Source of the DNA: Luteococcus sp038433135
GTDB lineage: Bacteria > Actinomycetota > Actinomycetes > Propionibacteriales > Propionibacteriaceae
NCBI RefSeq assembly: GCF_038433135.1
Contig: NZ_JBCDMV010000031.1
Span: 15,369 to 79,368, forward strand
Reading direction: 5' to 3'
DNA: 64,000 bases
The translations under genes were made by a program, and so were the position numbers. Below are positions 17,510 through 26,951 of this stretch, piece by piece. The notes beneath the pieces are model-generated. The model searched no databases. It worked only from the letters and a program-made list of their open reading frames with translations, and had not been told where the DNA came from. Position 1 is the first letter of the stretch, and each line of letters begins with the position of its first letter.

Positions 17510-19711
17510 ATGCACAGCCAATCGTCGTCGCCAGCCGGGGGAACCGGGCGGCTGACGCTGCCCATCCAGACCGGCATCGATGATCAGGTACGGGAGCTGC
17601 TGGGGCGACTGGGTGCCGACGCGGTGCGCAACAGCGATGGCACGGACCTGCCGGAGCTGGTCAAGGATCTGGCCGTGAAGGTCTACCGAACCTACTTCGT
17701 CGGCCGCGGCGACCAGGCCTGGGCCGATGCTCACCCGGAGCAGCGGACCCGGATCTTCCTGATGAGCGAGCGCACCCCGGCGCTGAAGGACGGCGAGCTG
17801 ACGATCGACGTCCTGGCCGGTTGGTTCGACCAGCAGGTGCGTCCCGACACCGACTGCGACCTGGCTCGCTACTGGCAGGTGATCGACCGGACCGACTCAC
17901 ACACCGTCCCCACCGACGAGTGGCGACTGGAGCCTGACGGTCGCACCGTGGTGATCACCACTGCCAAAGCCGGACACCTGTACACCGTCGACTTCCTGGC
18001 AGAGCAGACCTGGGATCCCACCCAGATGTACAACTACCTGACCAACAACTGGGCCGACGACCCCACTCGGATCAAGGAATCCCCCTACGACGTGCGCCAC
18101 GATGAGACCTGGCACCATGTCAAGGGGGCGTTGGATGAGTGGTTGGCCGACCACCCCGAGGTGGACGTGGTGCGTTTCACCACCTTCTTCTACCACTTCA
18201 CCTTGGTCTACGGCCCGGACGCCAAGGAGCGCTTCGTCGACTGGTTCGGTTACTCTGCCAGCGTCAGCGTCGCCGCCCTGGAGGCCTTCCAGCAGGCCTA
18301 TGGCTATCAGCTGGAGCCGGAGCACTTCGTTGACGAGGGATACTACAACTCGCCCTTCCGCCCGCCGAGCCAGGCCTTCAAGGACTGGATCGCCTTCCAG
18401 CATGAGTTCGTCACCGGCAAGGTGGCGGATCTGGTGGAGCAGGTGCACGCCTGCGGCAAGGAAGCGATCATGTTCCTCGGCGACAACTGGATCGGCACCG
18501 AACCGTACGGCCCGCTGTTCGAGCGCACGGGGCTGGACGCGGTGGTCGGCAGCGTTGGCTCCGGCGCCACCTGCCGGATGATCAGCGACATCCCCGGGGT
18601 GAAGTACACCGAGGGCCGGCTGCTGCCCTACTTCTTCCCCGACGTCTTCCACCCCGGTGGAAATCCGGTAGCCGAGGCCAATGAATCCTGGTTGGCGGCC
18701 CGACGCGCCATCGTCCGCTCCCCGCTGGACCGGATCGGCTACGGCGGCTACCTCAGCCTGGCGCTGGAACACCCCGACTTCATCGACCGCATGGAAGCCA
18801 TCGTCGACGAATTCCGCCAGTTCCATGACCGTGCTGCCGGCAACCGGCCGCAGACCGCCGGCTTCCGGGTGGGCATCCTCAACGCCTGGGGCAAGCTGCG
18901 CAGCTGGCAGACCCACATGGTGGCGCACGCCCTGTGGTACCGGCAGGCCTACAGTTACCTGGGTGTGCTGGAATCCCTGGCTGGCCTCCCCTTCGACGTC
19001 GACTTCCTCAGCTTCGAGGACGTGGCGCAAGGCGTTCCCGAGGGGATCGGTGTGCTGGTCAATGTCGGCGGGATGGGTACGGCCTTCTCCGGTGGGCCCG
19101 CCTGGGAGAGCCCGGAGCTGTGCGCCGCGGTGCGGGCCTTCGTGGCCAACGGGGGCGGCCTGATCGGCGTCGGTGACCCGACGGCCTGGCCAGTGGGGGG
19201 CGCCATCTTCCAGCTGAGCGATGTCCTGGGTGTCGACCATGAATCCGGCTGGGGCCTGAGCACCAACCGTCGCTGCAGCGCCCAGGGCGACCACTTCATC
19301 ACTGCCGACCTGACCGGACCGCTGGATGTCGGCGAAGGCACCCGCGACGTGCTGCCCGTCACCGAGGGCGCCCAGGTGCTGGTTGAGTCCTCCGGCACCG
19401 TGCAAGCGGCAGTGAACGAGTTCGGACAGGGACGCGCCGTGTACTTGGCCGGCCTTCCCTACAGCCACGACAATTCCCGTCTGCTGCACCGGGCCCTGTA
19501 CTGGGCGGCGGGCCGACAGGCTGAGTTCGGGCAGTGCATCGCCGACGATCCGCGCGTCGAAACGGCGGTGTACCCGCAGACATCCGACCTTGTCGCGTTG
19601 AACAATGCCACTGAGAGCGTGCAGACCACGGTGCGTTGTGGCGACGGCCGGGAATGGGCGGTGCAGTTGCCGCCCGGCGGTCTGCAGTGGATCAAGACCA
19701 ACGACAACTGA
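17510..19711 (+). CDS. 1,3-beta-galactosyl-N-acetylhexosamine phosphorylase (GH112)
   Basis: 733 residues, the usual GH112 length, without a signal peptide. It phosphorolyses galacto-N-biose (or lacto-N-biose) to Gal-1-P plus GalNAc (or GlcNAc) in the cytoplasm. Family-typical segments include GYSASVSVAALEAFQQAYGY, EHFVDEGYYNSPFRPPS and FLGDNWIGTEPYG, whose Asp325 fits the catalytic acid. The start MHSQSSSP was chosen because AAGGGAG lies just upstream; the frame is open far upstream but that part has no GH112 similarity. First gene of an operon with the ABC importer, directly downstream of the GH101 gene that would make its substrate outside the cell. Equivalent to bifidobacterial lnpA and propionibacterial gnpA. 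Confidence 0.95.
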   Translation: MHSQSSSPAGGTGRLTLPIQTGIDDQVRELLGRLGADAVRNSDGTDLPELVKDLAVKVYRTYFVGRGDQAWADAHPEQRTRIFLMSERTPALKDGELTIDVLAGWFDQQVRPDTDCDLARYWQVIDRTDSHTVPTDEWRLEPDGRTVVITTAKAGHLYTVDFLAEQTWDPTQMYNYLTNNWADDPTRIKESPYDVRHDETWHHVKGALDEWLADHPEVDVVRFTTFFYHFTLVYGPDAKERFVDWFGYSASVSVAALEAFQQAYGYQLEPEHFVDEGYYNSPFRPPSQAFKDWIAFQHEFVTGKVADLVEQVHACGKEAIMFLGDNWIGTEPYGPLFERTGLDAVVGSVGSGATCRMISDIPGVKYTEGRLLPYFFPDVFHPGGNPVAEANESWLAARRAIVRSPLDRIGYGGYLSLALEHPDFIDRMEAIVDEFRQFHDRAAGNRPQTAGFRVGILNAWGKLRSWQTHMVAHALWYRQAYSYLGVLESLAGLPFDVDFLSFEDVAQGVPEGIGVLVNVGGMGTAFSGGPAWESPELCAAVRAFVANGGGLIGVGDPTAWPVGGAIFQLSDVLGVDHESGWGLSTNRRCSAQGDHFITADLTGPLDVGEGTRDVLPVTEGAQVLVESSGTVQAAVNEFGQGRAVYLAGLPYSHDNSRLLHRALYWAAGRQAEFGQCIADDPRVETAVYPQTSDLVALNNATESVQTTVRCGDGREWAVQLPPGGLQWIKTNDN

Positions 19712-19769
19712 ACAGGCTGCAGGACGCAGCGCACACCACTCACAGCAGTACCCAATCGGAGGAAACATC

Positions 19770-21098
19770 ATGAACACTCGCTTCGCGGGCCGCGGCATCG
19801 TCGCCGGACTGGCCGTCGTGGCACTCGGACTGACCGGCTGTGGTGGCGACAAGCCCGCCACCCAGGCAACCTCGGCCGGTGGTTCCACCGCCGCCAGCAC
19901 CGAGAAGGTCACCATCGACTACCTGCACCGTCTGCCCGACGGTGAGGGCATGACCAAGGTGGCGGACATCGTCGCCAAGTGGAACAAGGAACACCCCAAC
20001 ATCCAGGTCAAGGCCACCAAGTTCGACGGCAAGGCCCCCGAGATGATCAAGAAGCTGGAGAACGACGCCAAGGCCGGCACCGCGCCCTGCCTGGCGCAGG
20101 TCGGCTACGCCGAGATCCCCTCGCTGTTCACCAAGGGTCTGCTGGCCGACGTCACGGCCGACGCCGACAAGTACTCCGGCGGCTTCAGCGAGGGCGCGAT
20201 GGGCCTGATGAAGGTTGGCCCCGCCACCGTCGGCCTGCCGCAGGACTCCGGCCCGCTGGTCTACTTCTACAACAAGGCCGAGTTCGACAAGCTGGGCCTC
20301 AAGGCCCCGACCACCGTCGCCGAGCTGACCGACGTCGCCAAGAAGGCCGCCGCCAAGGGCAAGTACGCCGTCGCCTTCCAGCCCGATGAGGCCCAGTATG
20401 GTCTGGCCGCCCAGGCCGCCGCCGCGGGTGCGTCCTGGTACACCGCCGAGGGCGACAAGTGGAAGGTCAACGTGACCAGCCCGGAGACCGCCAAGGTCAC
20501 CGACTTCTGGCAGGGCGCCATCGACGGCAAGGCCGCGCTGGTGGAGAACCGCTGGGGCGACGGCTTCAAGAAGGCCCTGGTGGACCAGAAGCTGATCGGC
20601 ACCATCGGTGCCGCTTGGGAGGCCTCCCTGCTGGCCGGCGACATGGCCGGTTCCAAGAATGTCGGCCAGTGGCAGGTGGCCCAGCTGCCCGCCTTCGGCG
20701 ACAAGCAGATGACCGGCCCCGACGGTGGCTCCGGCGTGGCCGTGATGAAGGGCTGCAAGGCGCCCAGCCAGGCGATGGAGTTCAACAACTGGTTCAACAC
20801 CCAGACCACCGAGCTGGCCACCCAGGGCCTGGTGGTGGCCGCCAAGGGCACCGTCGCCACCCCGGCTGAGGTGAAGAAGTTCTTCGGTGGGCAGGATGTG
20901 ATGGCGGAGCTGGGCAAGGCCAACGAGTCCATCAACCCGAACTTCGGCTATGTCCCCACCTGGCCGGCCGTCGCCGACCCGATGAACAAGGCCGCAGCCG
21001 CCGCGGGTCAGGGCAAGGGCAAGGTCTCCGCGATCTTCGAGGCCGCGCAGACCACGTCCATCCAGTCCCTCAAGGACGCCGGGCTTCCGGTCGCCTGA
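19770..21098 (+). CDS. ABC transporter substrate-binding lipoprotein, probable galacto-N-biose binder
   Basis: 442 residues. The lipoprotein signal ends at lipobox LTGC (about residue 24). The mature protein is a family-1 sugar-binding protein (VTIDYLHRLPDGEGMTKVAD, GLPQDSGPLVYFYNKAEF, VENRWGDGFKKALVDQ). GGAGGAAA precedes the start. It lies 58 bp after GH112 in the same operon, and bifidobacteria carry the galacto-N-biose/lacto-N-biose binding protein next to their GH112 gene, so the same ligand is inferred. Confidence 0.92.
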   Translation: MNTRFAGRGIVAGLAVVALGLTGCGGDKPATQATSAGGSTAASTEKVTIDYLHRLPDGEGMTKVADIVAKWNKEHPNIQVKATKFDGKAPEMIKKLENDAKAGTAPCLAQVGYAEIPSLFTKGLLADVTADADKYSGGFSEGAMGLMKVGPATVGLPQDSGPLVYFYNKAEFDKLGLKAPTTVAELTDVAKKAAAKGKYAVAFQPDEAQYGLAAQAAAAGASWYTAEGDKWKVNVTSPETAKVTDFWQGAIDGKAALVENRWGDGFKKALVDQKLIGTIGAAWEASLLAGDMAGSKNVGQWQVAQLPAFGDKQMTGPDGGSGVAVMKGCKAPSQAMEFNNWFNTQTTELATQGLVVAAKGTVATPAEVKKFFGGQDVMAELGKANESINPNFGYVPTWPAVADPMNKAAAAAGQGKGKVSAIFEAAQTTSIQSLKDAGLPVA

Positions 21099-21135
21099 CC
21101 GCCACCACGACACGCAGATCTGAGAAAGGCAAGCA

Positions 21136-22080
21136 ATGTCGACTTCGACTTCGGTTCACCGGGTGGGGCGCAAGCCCCACCCGGGGCGGCGACGCGAGGC
21201 ACTGACCGGCTGGGCATTCGTCACACCCTTCGCGGTGCTGTTCAGCTTCTGCTTCCTGGTTCCGATCGGTGTGTCCGTCTACTCGTCCTTCTTCCGGGCC
21301 GTGCCCTCGGGCGGTGGCCTCTACGGCGGCGGTGAACTGGCCAACCAGTTCGTCGGCCTGCGCAATTATGTGGAGATCGCCCAGGGTGCGGCCTTCTGGC
21401 GGGGGATGGGACGAGTGCTGGCCTTCGGCGTGGTGCAGGTGCCGGTGATGATCGGCGCCGCACTCGCCCTGGCCCTGCTGCTGGATTCGCAGATGGTCAA
21501 GCGGGTCGGGATCTTCCGGCTGGGCTTCTTCCTGCCCTTCGCCGTGCCCGGCGTCGTGGCCGCCCTGATGTGGACCTACATGTACAACCCGCAGTTCTCC
21601 CCGATCAACCAGGTGCTGGGGCTTGTGGGGATCCACATCCCCTTCTTCTCCCCGAAGGCAATCCTGTGGTCCATGGCCAACATGACCACCTGGACCTTCA
21701 CCGGTTACAACATGCTGATCTTCCTGGCCGCCCTGCAGGCCATCCCGCACGACCTGTATGAGGCCGCCCGGCTCGACGGGGCGTCGTCGTGGACCATCGT
21801 GCGCCAGATCAAGATCCCGCTGGTGCGCAATGCCACCCTGCTGGCCGTGCTGCTCAGCATCATCGGCACGGTGCAACTGTTCAACGAACCCGCCGTGCTC
21901 CAGACCGTCAACCCGTGGATGGGCAATGACTACACGCCGATGATGATGGCCTACAACACCATGATGGGCGGCATCTCCCCGTCGGGTGACGGGCCCGCCT
22001 CGGCCATTTCCATCCTGATGGCGCTGATCGCCGGGGTGCTCGCCGTCGTCTACGCCTATGCCCAGAAGAAGGCCGACTGA
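21136..22080 (+). CDS. Sugar ABC transporter permease (galacto-N-biose operon)
   Basis: 314 residues, about six membrane helices, MalF type, with EAA loop YEAARLDGASSWTIVRQIKIP that contacts the ATPase. GAAAGG precedes the start. It is the third gene of the GH112 operon, overlapping the next permease by one base (TGATG). No ATPase gene is present, implying a shared one elsewhere. Confidence 0.93.
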   Translation: MSTSTSVHRVGRKPHPGRRREALTGWAFVTPFAVLFSFCFLVPIGVSVYSSFFRAVPSGGGLYGGGELANQFVGLRNYVEIAQGAAFWRGMGRVLAFGVVQVPVMIGAALALALLLDSQMVKRVGIFRLGFFLPFAVPGVVAALMWTYMYNPQFSPINQVLGLVGIHIPFFSPKAILWSMANMTTWTFTGYNMLIFLAALQAIPHDLYEAARLDGASSWTIVRQIKIPLVRNATLLAVLLSIIGTVQLFNEPAVLQTVNPWMGNDYTPMMMAYNTMMGGISPSGDGPASAISILMALIAGVLAVVYAYAQKKAD

Positions 22081-22976
22081 TGTCCGCGCTCACCAAATTC
22101 CTGCCGAAGGCTCGTACCGACGTGGACGAGCTGCCCCCGTCGCTGCGCCCCTCGCGCACCGCCCGGCTGATCACGCTCGCCGTGCTCCTGCTGGTGCTCG
22201 TCTACTCGCTGGCGCCGATCGTCTGGCTGATGATCTCGGCCACCAAGTCCAATGCTGACCTGGTCTCCACCAGCGGCTGGTTGTTCGCCCACAACAACAT
22301 CACGGAGAACTACCACGCGCTGATGGGCTGGACCCAGGGCATGTTCTGGCGCTGGGTGGGCAATTCGGTGCTCTACTCGACGCTGGCCGGGGTGCTCGGC
22401 ACGCTGCTCAGCGTCGCCTGTGGCTACGGCCTGGCCAAGTTCCGCTTCGCCGGGCGAGGCGTCGTGCAGGTGCTGATCATGGCCGGCCTGCTGCTGCCCA
22501 TCGCCCTGCTGACCATCCCGCTGTACCTGGTCTTCCACAAGCTCGGCCTGACCAACTCCATGTGGGCGATCATCATCCCGTCCTGCGTCAGCCCCTTCGG
22601 TGTCTTCCTGGGGCGGGTCTATGCACAGTCGTCGGTGCCCGACGAGATCCTGGAATCCGCCCGGATCGACGGCGCCGGTGAGGCCAGGATCTTCTTCACC
22701 ATGGTGCTGCGGCTGCTGGCCCCCGCGATGGTCACCATCTTCCTGTTCATTTTCGTCGCCACCTGGAACAACTTCCTGCTGCCGCTGATGATGCTCAACT
22801 CCGCCGAACTCAAGCCCGTCACCCTGGGCCTGTACGGGATGATGAGCTACTTCAATCCGCAGTACGGCGCAGTGCTGCAGGGGGCGCTGCTGGGCGTCAT
22901 CCCGCTGATCGTGCTCTTCCTGGGGCTGCAGAAGCGCTGGCAGTCCGGACTGGCCGCCGGAGCGGTCAAGGGCTAG
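22080..22976 (+). CDS. Sugar ABC transporter permease (galacto-N-biose operon)
   Basis: 298 residues, MalG type, six helices and EAA loop LESARIDGAGEARIFFTMVLR. Its ATG overlaps the preceding TGA. It ends 3 bp from the convergent response-regulator gene, leaving no room for a separate intergenic terminator. Confidence 0.93.
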   Translation: MSALTKFLPKARTDVDELPPSLRPSRTARLITLAVLLLVLVYSLAPIVWLMISATKSNADLVSTSGWLFAHNNITENYHALMGWTQGMFWRWVGNSVLYSTLAGVLGTLLSVACGYGLAKFRFAGRGVVQVLIMAGLLLPIALLTIPLYLVFHKLGLTNSMWAIIIPSCVSPFGVFLGRVYAQSSVPDEILESARIDGAGEARIFFTMVLRLLAPAMVTIFLFIFVATWNNFLLPLMMLNSAELKPVTLGLYGMMSYFNPQYGAVLQGALLGVIPLIVLFLGLQKRWQSGLAAGAVKG

Positions 22977-22979
22977 GCG

Positions 22980-23642
22980 TCAGCGCGTCAATCCCACTTC
23001 GTGGGCGAAGAGCACCAACCCGACGCGATCCCGTGCGTGCAGCTTGGACAACAGGCGGCCGATGTGGGTCTTCACGGTGCCCTCCGCCATGTACAGGGTC
23101 GCCGCGATCTCGGAATTGGTGGCGCCATGCGCAATCTCCACCAGCACCTCGCGCTCCCGGTCCGTCAGCATCTCCAGCCGCGGGTCGGTGCCGCCGGGGG
23201 CGGACGGCAGGGTGGGGGCGACGTGCTCCAGCAGCCGTCGGGTGGCCGACGGGGCCAGCACCCCGTCGCCGGCCGCGACGGTGCGAATGGCATTGAGCAG
23301 CTCACCGGGCCGGGCATCCTTCAACAGGAAGCCGGAGGCCCCCGCCTTCAGTGCGGCGAAGACGTACTCGTCCAGGTCGAAGGTGGTCAGCACCAGCACC
23401 TTGGTGGGGGCGCCGGCGGCGACCAGTCGCCGGGTGGCCTCCACGCCGTCCATCACGGGCATCCGGATGTCCATCAACACCACGTCCACCGGCCGGGTCT
23501 TCAGGAAGGCGAGTGCCTCCTGTCCGTCATTGGCCTCACCGACGACGTCCATGTCGTCCTCGGCCTCGATCAGCATGCGGAAGCCGCTGCGCACCAGCGC
23601 CTGGTCATCGGCCAGCAGCACGCGAATGGGGGTTTCGGTCAT
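22980..23642 (-). CDS. NarL/LuxR-family response regulator
   Basis: 220 residues. Receiver domain with the acidic pair in LADDQ, phospho-acceptor Asp in VVLMDIRMPVMDG and switch Lys in GFLLKDA; C-terminal LuxR HTH (LTDREREVLVEIAHGATNSEIAATLYMAEGTVKTH). It overlaps the kinase by ATGA, so they form a pair. It is closely similar to the response regulator at 61793-62503. Target genes are not evident; it lies between the galacto-N-biose and sialic-acid loci but convergent to the former. Confidence 0.95.
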   Translation of the reverse strand: MTETPIRVLLADDQALVRSGFRMLIEAEDDMDVVGEANDGQEALAFLKTRPVDVVLMDIRMPVMDGVEATRRLVAAGAPTKVLVLTTFDLDEYVFAALKAGASGFLLKDARPGELLNAIRTVAAGDGVLAPSATRRLLEHVAPTLPSAPGGTDPRLEMLTDREREVLVEIAHGATNSEIAATLYMAEGTVKTHIGRLLSKLHARDRVGLVLFAHEVGLTR

Positions 23643-24880
23643 CGGATCTCCTGTACGGCTACGGAATCGGTCTTGAGGGGGATCGGCAGGATGGCCCGCA
23701 CCAGGAATCCCCCGGTGGTCTTGGGTTGGGCCAGCAACTGACCGTGCATGGAGGCGACGCGTTCCCGCATCCCCTCCAGGCCATGGCCGGTGCCGTCGGA
23801 TGTGGTGGACGCGGCACCCAGCCCGTCGTCGCTGATCTCGGCCACGATCAGCGCCGGGGAGTAGGTGAGGGTCACGGTGCAGTTGGCCTGCGGTCCGGCG
23901 TGCTTGAGGAAGTTGGTGACGGCCTCCTGCACCACGCGGAAGACGGTCAGTCCCAGCGTCGACGGGACCTCGGGGGCCTCGCCCTCCACATAGAGGTGGA
24001 CACGTTCGTCGCTGCGGGCCACCATCTCCGGGATGTCCGGCAGGCCGGGGGTGGGCGCGTAGGCGGCACCCTCCTGCTCTGCGGCGCCGCGCAGTACCCC
24101 GACGATGCGTCGCATCTCCGTGAGCGCCTCGCGGCCGGTCTCCGCAATCGTGTCCAGCGCCTCGACCGCGCGTTCGGGCTTCTTCGCGGCCAGCGCCCGA
24201 CCGCCCTCGGCCTGCACGATCATCACGGACAGGGAGTGGGCGACGATGTCATGCAGCTCGCGCGCAATCTGGGCACGGACATTGGCCTCGGTCATCCGTG
24301 CGGACTGCTCGCGCTCGGAGACCTCCAGGGCGCGGCGTTCCGCCTCCGCCAACGTGCGGGCCCGCGTCGCCTCCGCGGACTCGCGGACCCGTCGGCCGAT
24401 GGCATAACAGGTGACCACCAGGCCGGCGCAGACGCTCACCTCCAGCAACATCACCGTCGCCCCGACGGCCAGCGAGCCGAGGTTCCAGTAGTAGCCCGTG
24501 GACCAGCGAATGGGTCCGAGCACGGAGCCCACGGCACCCAGGGCCAGGACCCAGCGGGAGCGGTGGCCGGGAACCCAGCGGGCCACCGAATAGGCCACCA
24601 GCAGGACGGTGACGATGGCGGGAGTCGGGTAGGGCAGCACGATGACGTGCAACAGGCAGAAGGTGCCCACCAGTGCGAGGGTGAGCATCGGGTTGCGGCG
24701 GCGCAACACGACGGCGGCACACATGGCCGTGCCCAGCAGGAACGCGAAGATGATGTTGTCCTGGTAGCCGAACAGCAGCAGGGGCAGCACGGTTCCGACG
24801 AAGAGCAGCCCGGCCACGGCCAGGTCCAGGGACCAGGTGGCGTGGCCGAGCTCGTCGAAGCTGCTGCGCAGGGTGTTCAT
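23639..24880 (-). CDS. Sensor histidine kinase (HisKA_3 type)
   Basis: About 413 residues. Several N-terminal membrane helices without a large extracellular domain suggest sensing in or at the membrane. The dimerisation/phosphoacceptor box is ARELHDIVAHSLSVMIVQAE and the ATPase domain ends in GTGHGLEGMRERV. The start MNTLRSSFDELG is preferred because it falls just before the first helix; the frame stays open to 25033 and the start is uncertain. A TAGGCT hexamer lies 3 bp upstream of this ATG. Partner of the adjoining response regulator. Confidence 0.9.
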   Translation of the reverse strand: MNTLRSSFDELGHATWSLDLAVAGLLFVGTVLPLLLFGYQDNIIFAFLLGTAMCAAVVLRRRNPMLTLALVGTFCLLHVIVLPYPTPAIVTVLLVAYSVARWVPGHRSRWVLALGAVGSVLGPIRWSTGYYWNLGSLAVGATVMLLEVSVCAGLVVTCYAIGRRVRESAEATRARTLAEAERRALEVSEREQSARMTEANVRAQIARELHDIVAHSLSVMIVQAEGGRALAAKKPERAVEALDTIAETGREALTEMRRIVGVLRGAAEQEGAAYAPTPGLPDIPEMVARSDERVHLYVEGEAPEVPSTLGLTVFRVVQEAVTNFLKHAGPQANCTVTLTYSPALIVAEISDDGLGAASTTSDGTGHGLEGMRERVASMHGQLLAQPKTTGGFLVRAILPIPLKTDSVAVQEIR

Positions 24881-25000
24881 CGCAGCCAGCCTAGGCATCC
24901 GGCGGGGTCTGCGGCGTCCGACCAGGGTCGAGCGGGCAGGGCCCGTAGTCGTTGATCCTGCAGGTTGCTCACTGTCGTTGAGCATTCCGCCGGTGGTGCG

Positions 25001-25029
25001 TTGACCGCTACCCATCGATTCCCTAGCGT
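25001..25029 (+). promoter_or_regulatory. Promoter of the sialidase gene
   Basis: TTGACC (25001-25006), a 17-bp spacer and TAGCGT (25024-25029), about 50 bp before the sialidase start codon. The NanR-like palindrome begins 12 bp after the -10 box. Confidence 0.6.
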
Positions 25030-25041
25030 TCACGTCAAGAC

Positions 25042-25055
25042 ATCAGACATCCGAT
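25042..25055. promoter_or_regulatory. Candidate NanR (GntR) operator at the sialidase promoter
   Basis: ATCAGACATCCGAT fits the palindrome ATCnGAY-RTCnGAT. It is 13 of 14 identical to the site at 27706-27719 before the sialic-acid operon, and the match extends leftward (GAC). Its position just after the expected transcription start suits repression. Confidence 0.65.
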
Positions 25056-25079
25056 GATCTGCAGAGAGGACGAAACCCC

Positions 25080-26948
25080 ATGCGTGCAATGAAGCCCGCG
25101 GCCCTGTTGGGCAGTCTGGCCCTGATGGCAGGCGCGGCCCTGGCCTCGGCCGGTGCCCCAGCCCAGGCGTCGACCGATCGATTCGTTGACCCCTTCTGGG
25201 CGGGTCAGCCCAGCTACACGGAGCAGACGCTGGCCATGGGTGGCGACGGGGTCTTCCCCAACTACCGCATCCCTGCCCTGGCCGTCGCGCCCGGAGGGGA
25301 CCTGTTGAGTTCCTATGACGGCCGCCCCACGGGTATTGATGCCCCTGGACCCAACTCGATCCTGCAACGGCGCTCCACCGACGGCGGCCGCACCTGGCAG
25401 CCCCAGACGGCCATCCATTCCGGTCAGGCCAGTGCCCCGATCAGCGGCTTCTCGGACCCGAGCTATGTGGTGGATCGCACCACGGGGACCATCTTCAACT
25501 TCCATGTCCGCTCCGCCGACGTCGGCCTGGTGGGCTCCCATCCTGGCGTCGACCCCGATGACCGTGGCGTGTTGCATGCCGAGGTGAGCGCCTCCTCGGA
25601 CGAAGGCCGAACCTGGCAGCACCGCACCATCACCGCCGACATCACCCCCGACCTGACTGTCAGGTCACGTTTCGCGGCCTCCGGTCAGGGGATCCAGCTT
25701 CGTCACGGTCAGTACGCCGGGCGCCTGCTCCAGCAGTTCACCATCGTCACCGCATCCGGGGACTTCCAGGCTGTCACCATCTTCTCCGACGACCATGGGC
25801 AGACCTGGCAGTCGGGCAAGCCCGTTGGCAGTCGGATGGACGAGAACAAGGTGGTGGAGCTTTCGGATGGCCGGGTGATGCTCAACTCGCGGGACTCGGG
25901 TCGCTCCGGGTATCGCAAGGTGGCGATCTCCACCGACGGTGGTGCCAGTTATGGCCCGGTCAGCCTGGACGAGGAATTGCCGGATCCGGCGAACAATGGA
26001 TCGATCATCCGTGCCTTCCCCGATGCCCCGGCCGGGAGTCGAGAGGCGAAGGTCCTGCTCTTCTCGAATGCCGCGAGCCAGAAGGATCGAGCTCATGGCA
26101 CGGTCCGCGCCAGTTGCGACGACGGGGCCAGCTGGCCGATTGCGCGGGAATTCCGCGCCGGAGCGATGGCCTACTCCACCCTGGCCACGCTGCCCGACGG
26201 GCGGATCGGCATGGCCTATGAGCCGGGTCACAATGGGATCATCTTCGCCAAGTTCAACCTGGCCTGGCTGCGGGGGATGTGCACCGGGATCACTCCGGCC
26301 GGGGAGCTGACCATCGAGCGCGGACAGTCCGCGAGCAGCACCCTGCGGCTGACGAACCAGCTGGGGCCGGTGCAGACGATCCACTCTGTCCGGATCGACG
26401 CCCCGGCCGGTTGGCAGAGCGCCGTCGAGACCGTGGGGACGCTGAAGCCGGGCGCCTCAGCCGAGCTGCGCTTCGCAATCCAGGTGCCGGCTGAGACCAA
26501 GGGAGGCAGCTATCGGTTGCCCGTCGTGGTGACCGATGCGTCGGGGCGTCGAGCCACCGGCACCATCGTGGTCAACGTGCCGCGACTGCCCAGCGAGATC
26601 CCTGGTCGAATCGAGGTCACCGGTTCCACCGTGGCCAATCCCCAGGCCAGCTACCGGGTGGGGGACCGGTTGAGCTTCAGCTACACCGTCAAGAATGTCT
26701 CCGATGCCACGACGACGGTCTCCCCGACGGGGAACCTGCGCGGGCTCGACCCGGCCGTGGATGCCAAGAACTGCCGCTGGCGCGGGCTCGCCGCGGGTGC
26801 GCAGTACACCTGCAGCAGTGCCTACCACGTCGTGACCCAGGAGGACCTGGACCGCGGGTCCTTCACTCCGATCACCACCTGGACGTCGGTCTCGGGTGGG
26901 GACACCACGGTGGTGGAGCACCGCGCGCAGGCCGTGCCCCTGGGGTGA
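25080..26948 (+). CDS. nanH: Secreted exo-alpha-sialidase (GH33)
   Basis: 622 residues. A signal peptide ends near AQA (residue 30). The catalytic propeller shows the YRIP motif (NYRIP, Arg63), the acid/base Asp87 in GIDAPGPNS, the Glu of DENKVVEL, the nucleophile Tyr in MAYEPGHNG, and several Asp-boxes (STDGGRTW, SSDEGRTW, SDDHGQTW, STDGGASY). This organisation closely resembles the Micromonospora sialidase. After about residue 400 come an Ig-like/NEW3 domain and another beta domain; no LPXTG anchor is seen. It frees terminal sialic acid from glycoproteins, feeding the downstream importer and exposing core-1 glycan to GH101. GAGAGGA precedes the start. Its stop lies 3 bp from the convergent regulator. 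Confidence 0.95.
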   Translation: MRAMKPAALLGSLALMAGAALASAGAPAQASTDRFVDPFWAGQPSYTEQTLAMGGDGVFPNYRIPALAVAPGGDLLSSYDGRPTGIDAPGPNSILQRRSTDGGRTWQPQTAIHSGQASAPISGFSDPSYVVDRTTGTIFNFHVRSADVGLVGSHPGVDPDDRGVLHAEVSASSDEGRTWQHRTITADITPDLTVRSRFAASGQGIQLRHGQYAGRLLQQFTIVTASGDFQAVTIFSDDHGQTWQSGKPVGSRMDENKVVELSDGRVMLNSRDSGRSGYRKVAISTDGGASYGPVSLDEELPDPANNGSIIRAFPDAPAGSREAKVLLFSNAASQKDRAHGTVRASCDDGASWPIAREFRAGAMAYSTLATLPDGRIGMAYEPGHNGIIFAKFNLAWLRGMCTGITPAGELTIERGQSASSTLRLTNQLGPVQTIHSVRIDAPAGWQSAVETVGTLKPGASAELRFAIQVPAETKGGSYRLPVVVTDASGRRATGTIVVNVPRLPSEIPGRIEVTGSTVANPQASYRVGDRLSFSYTVKNVSDATTTVSPTGNLRGLDPAVDAKNCRWRGLAAGAQYTCSSAYHVVTQEDLDRGSFTPITTWTSVSGGDTTVVEHRAQAVPLG

Positions 26949-26951
26949 TCC

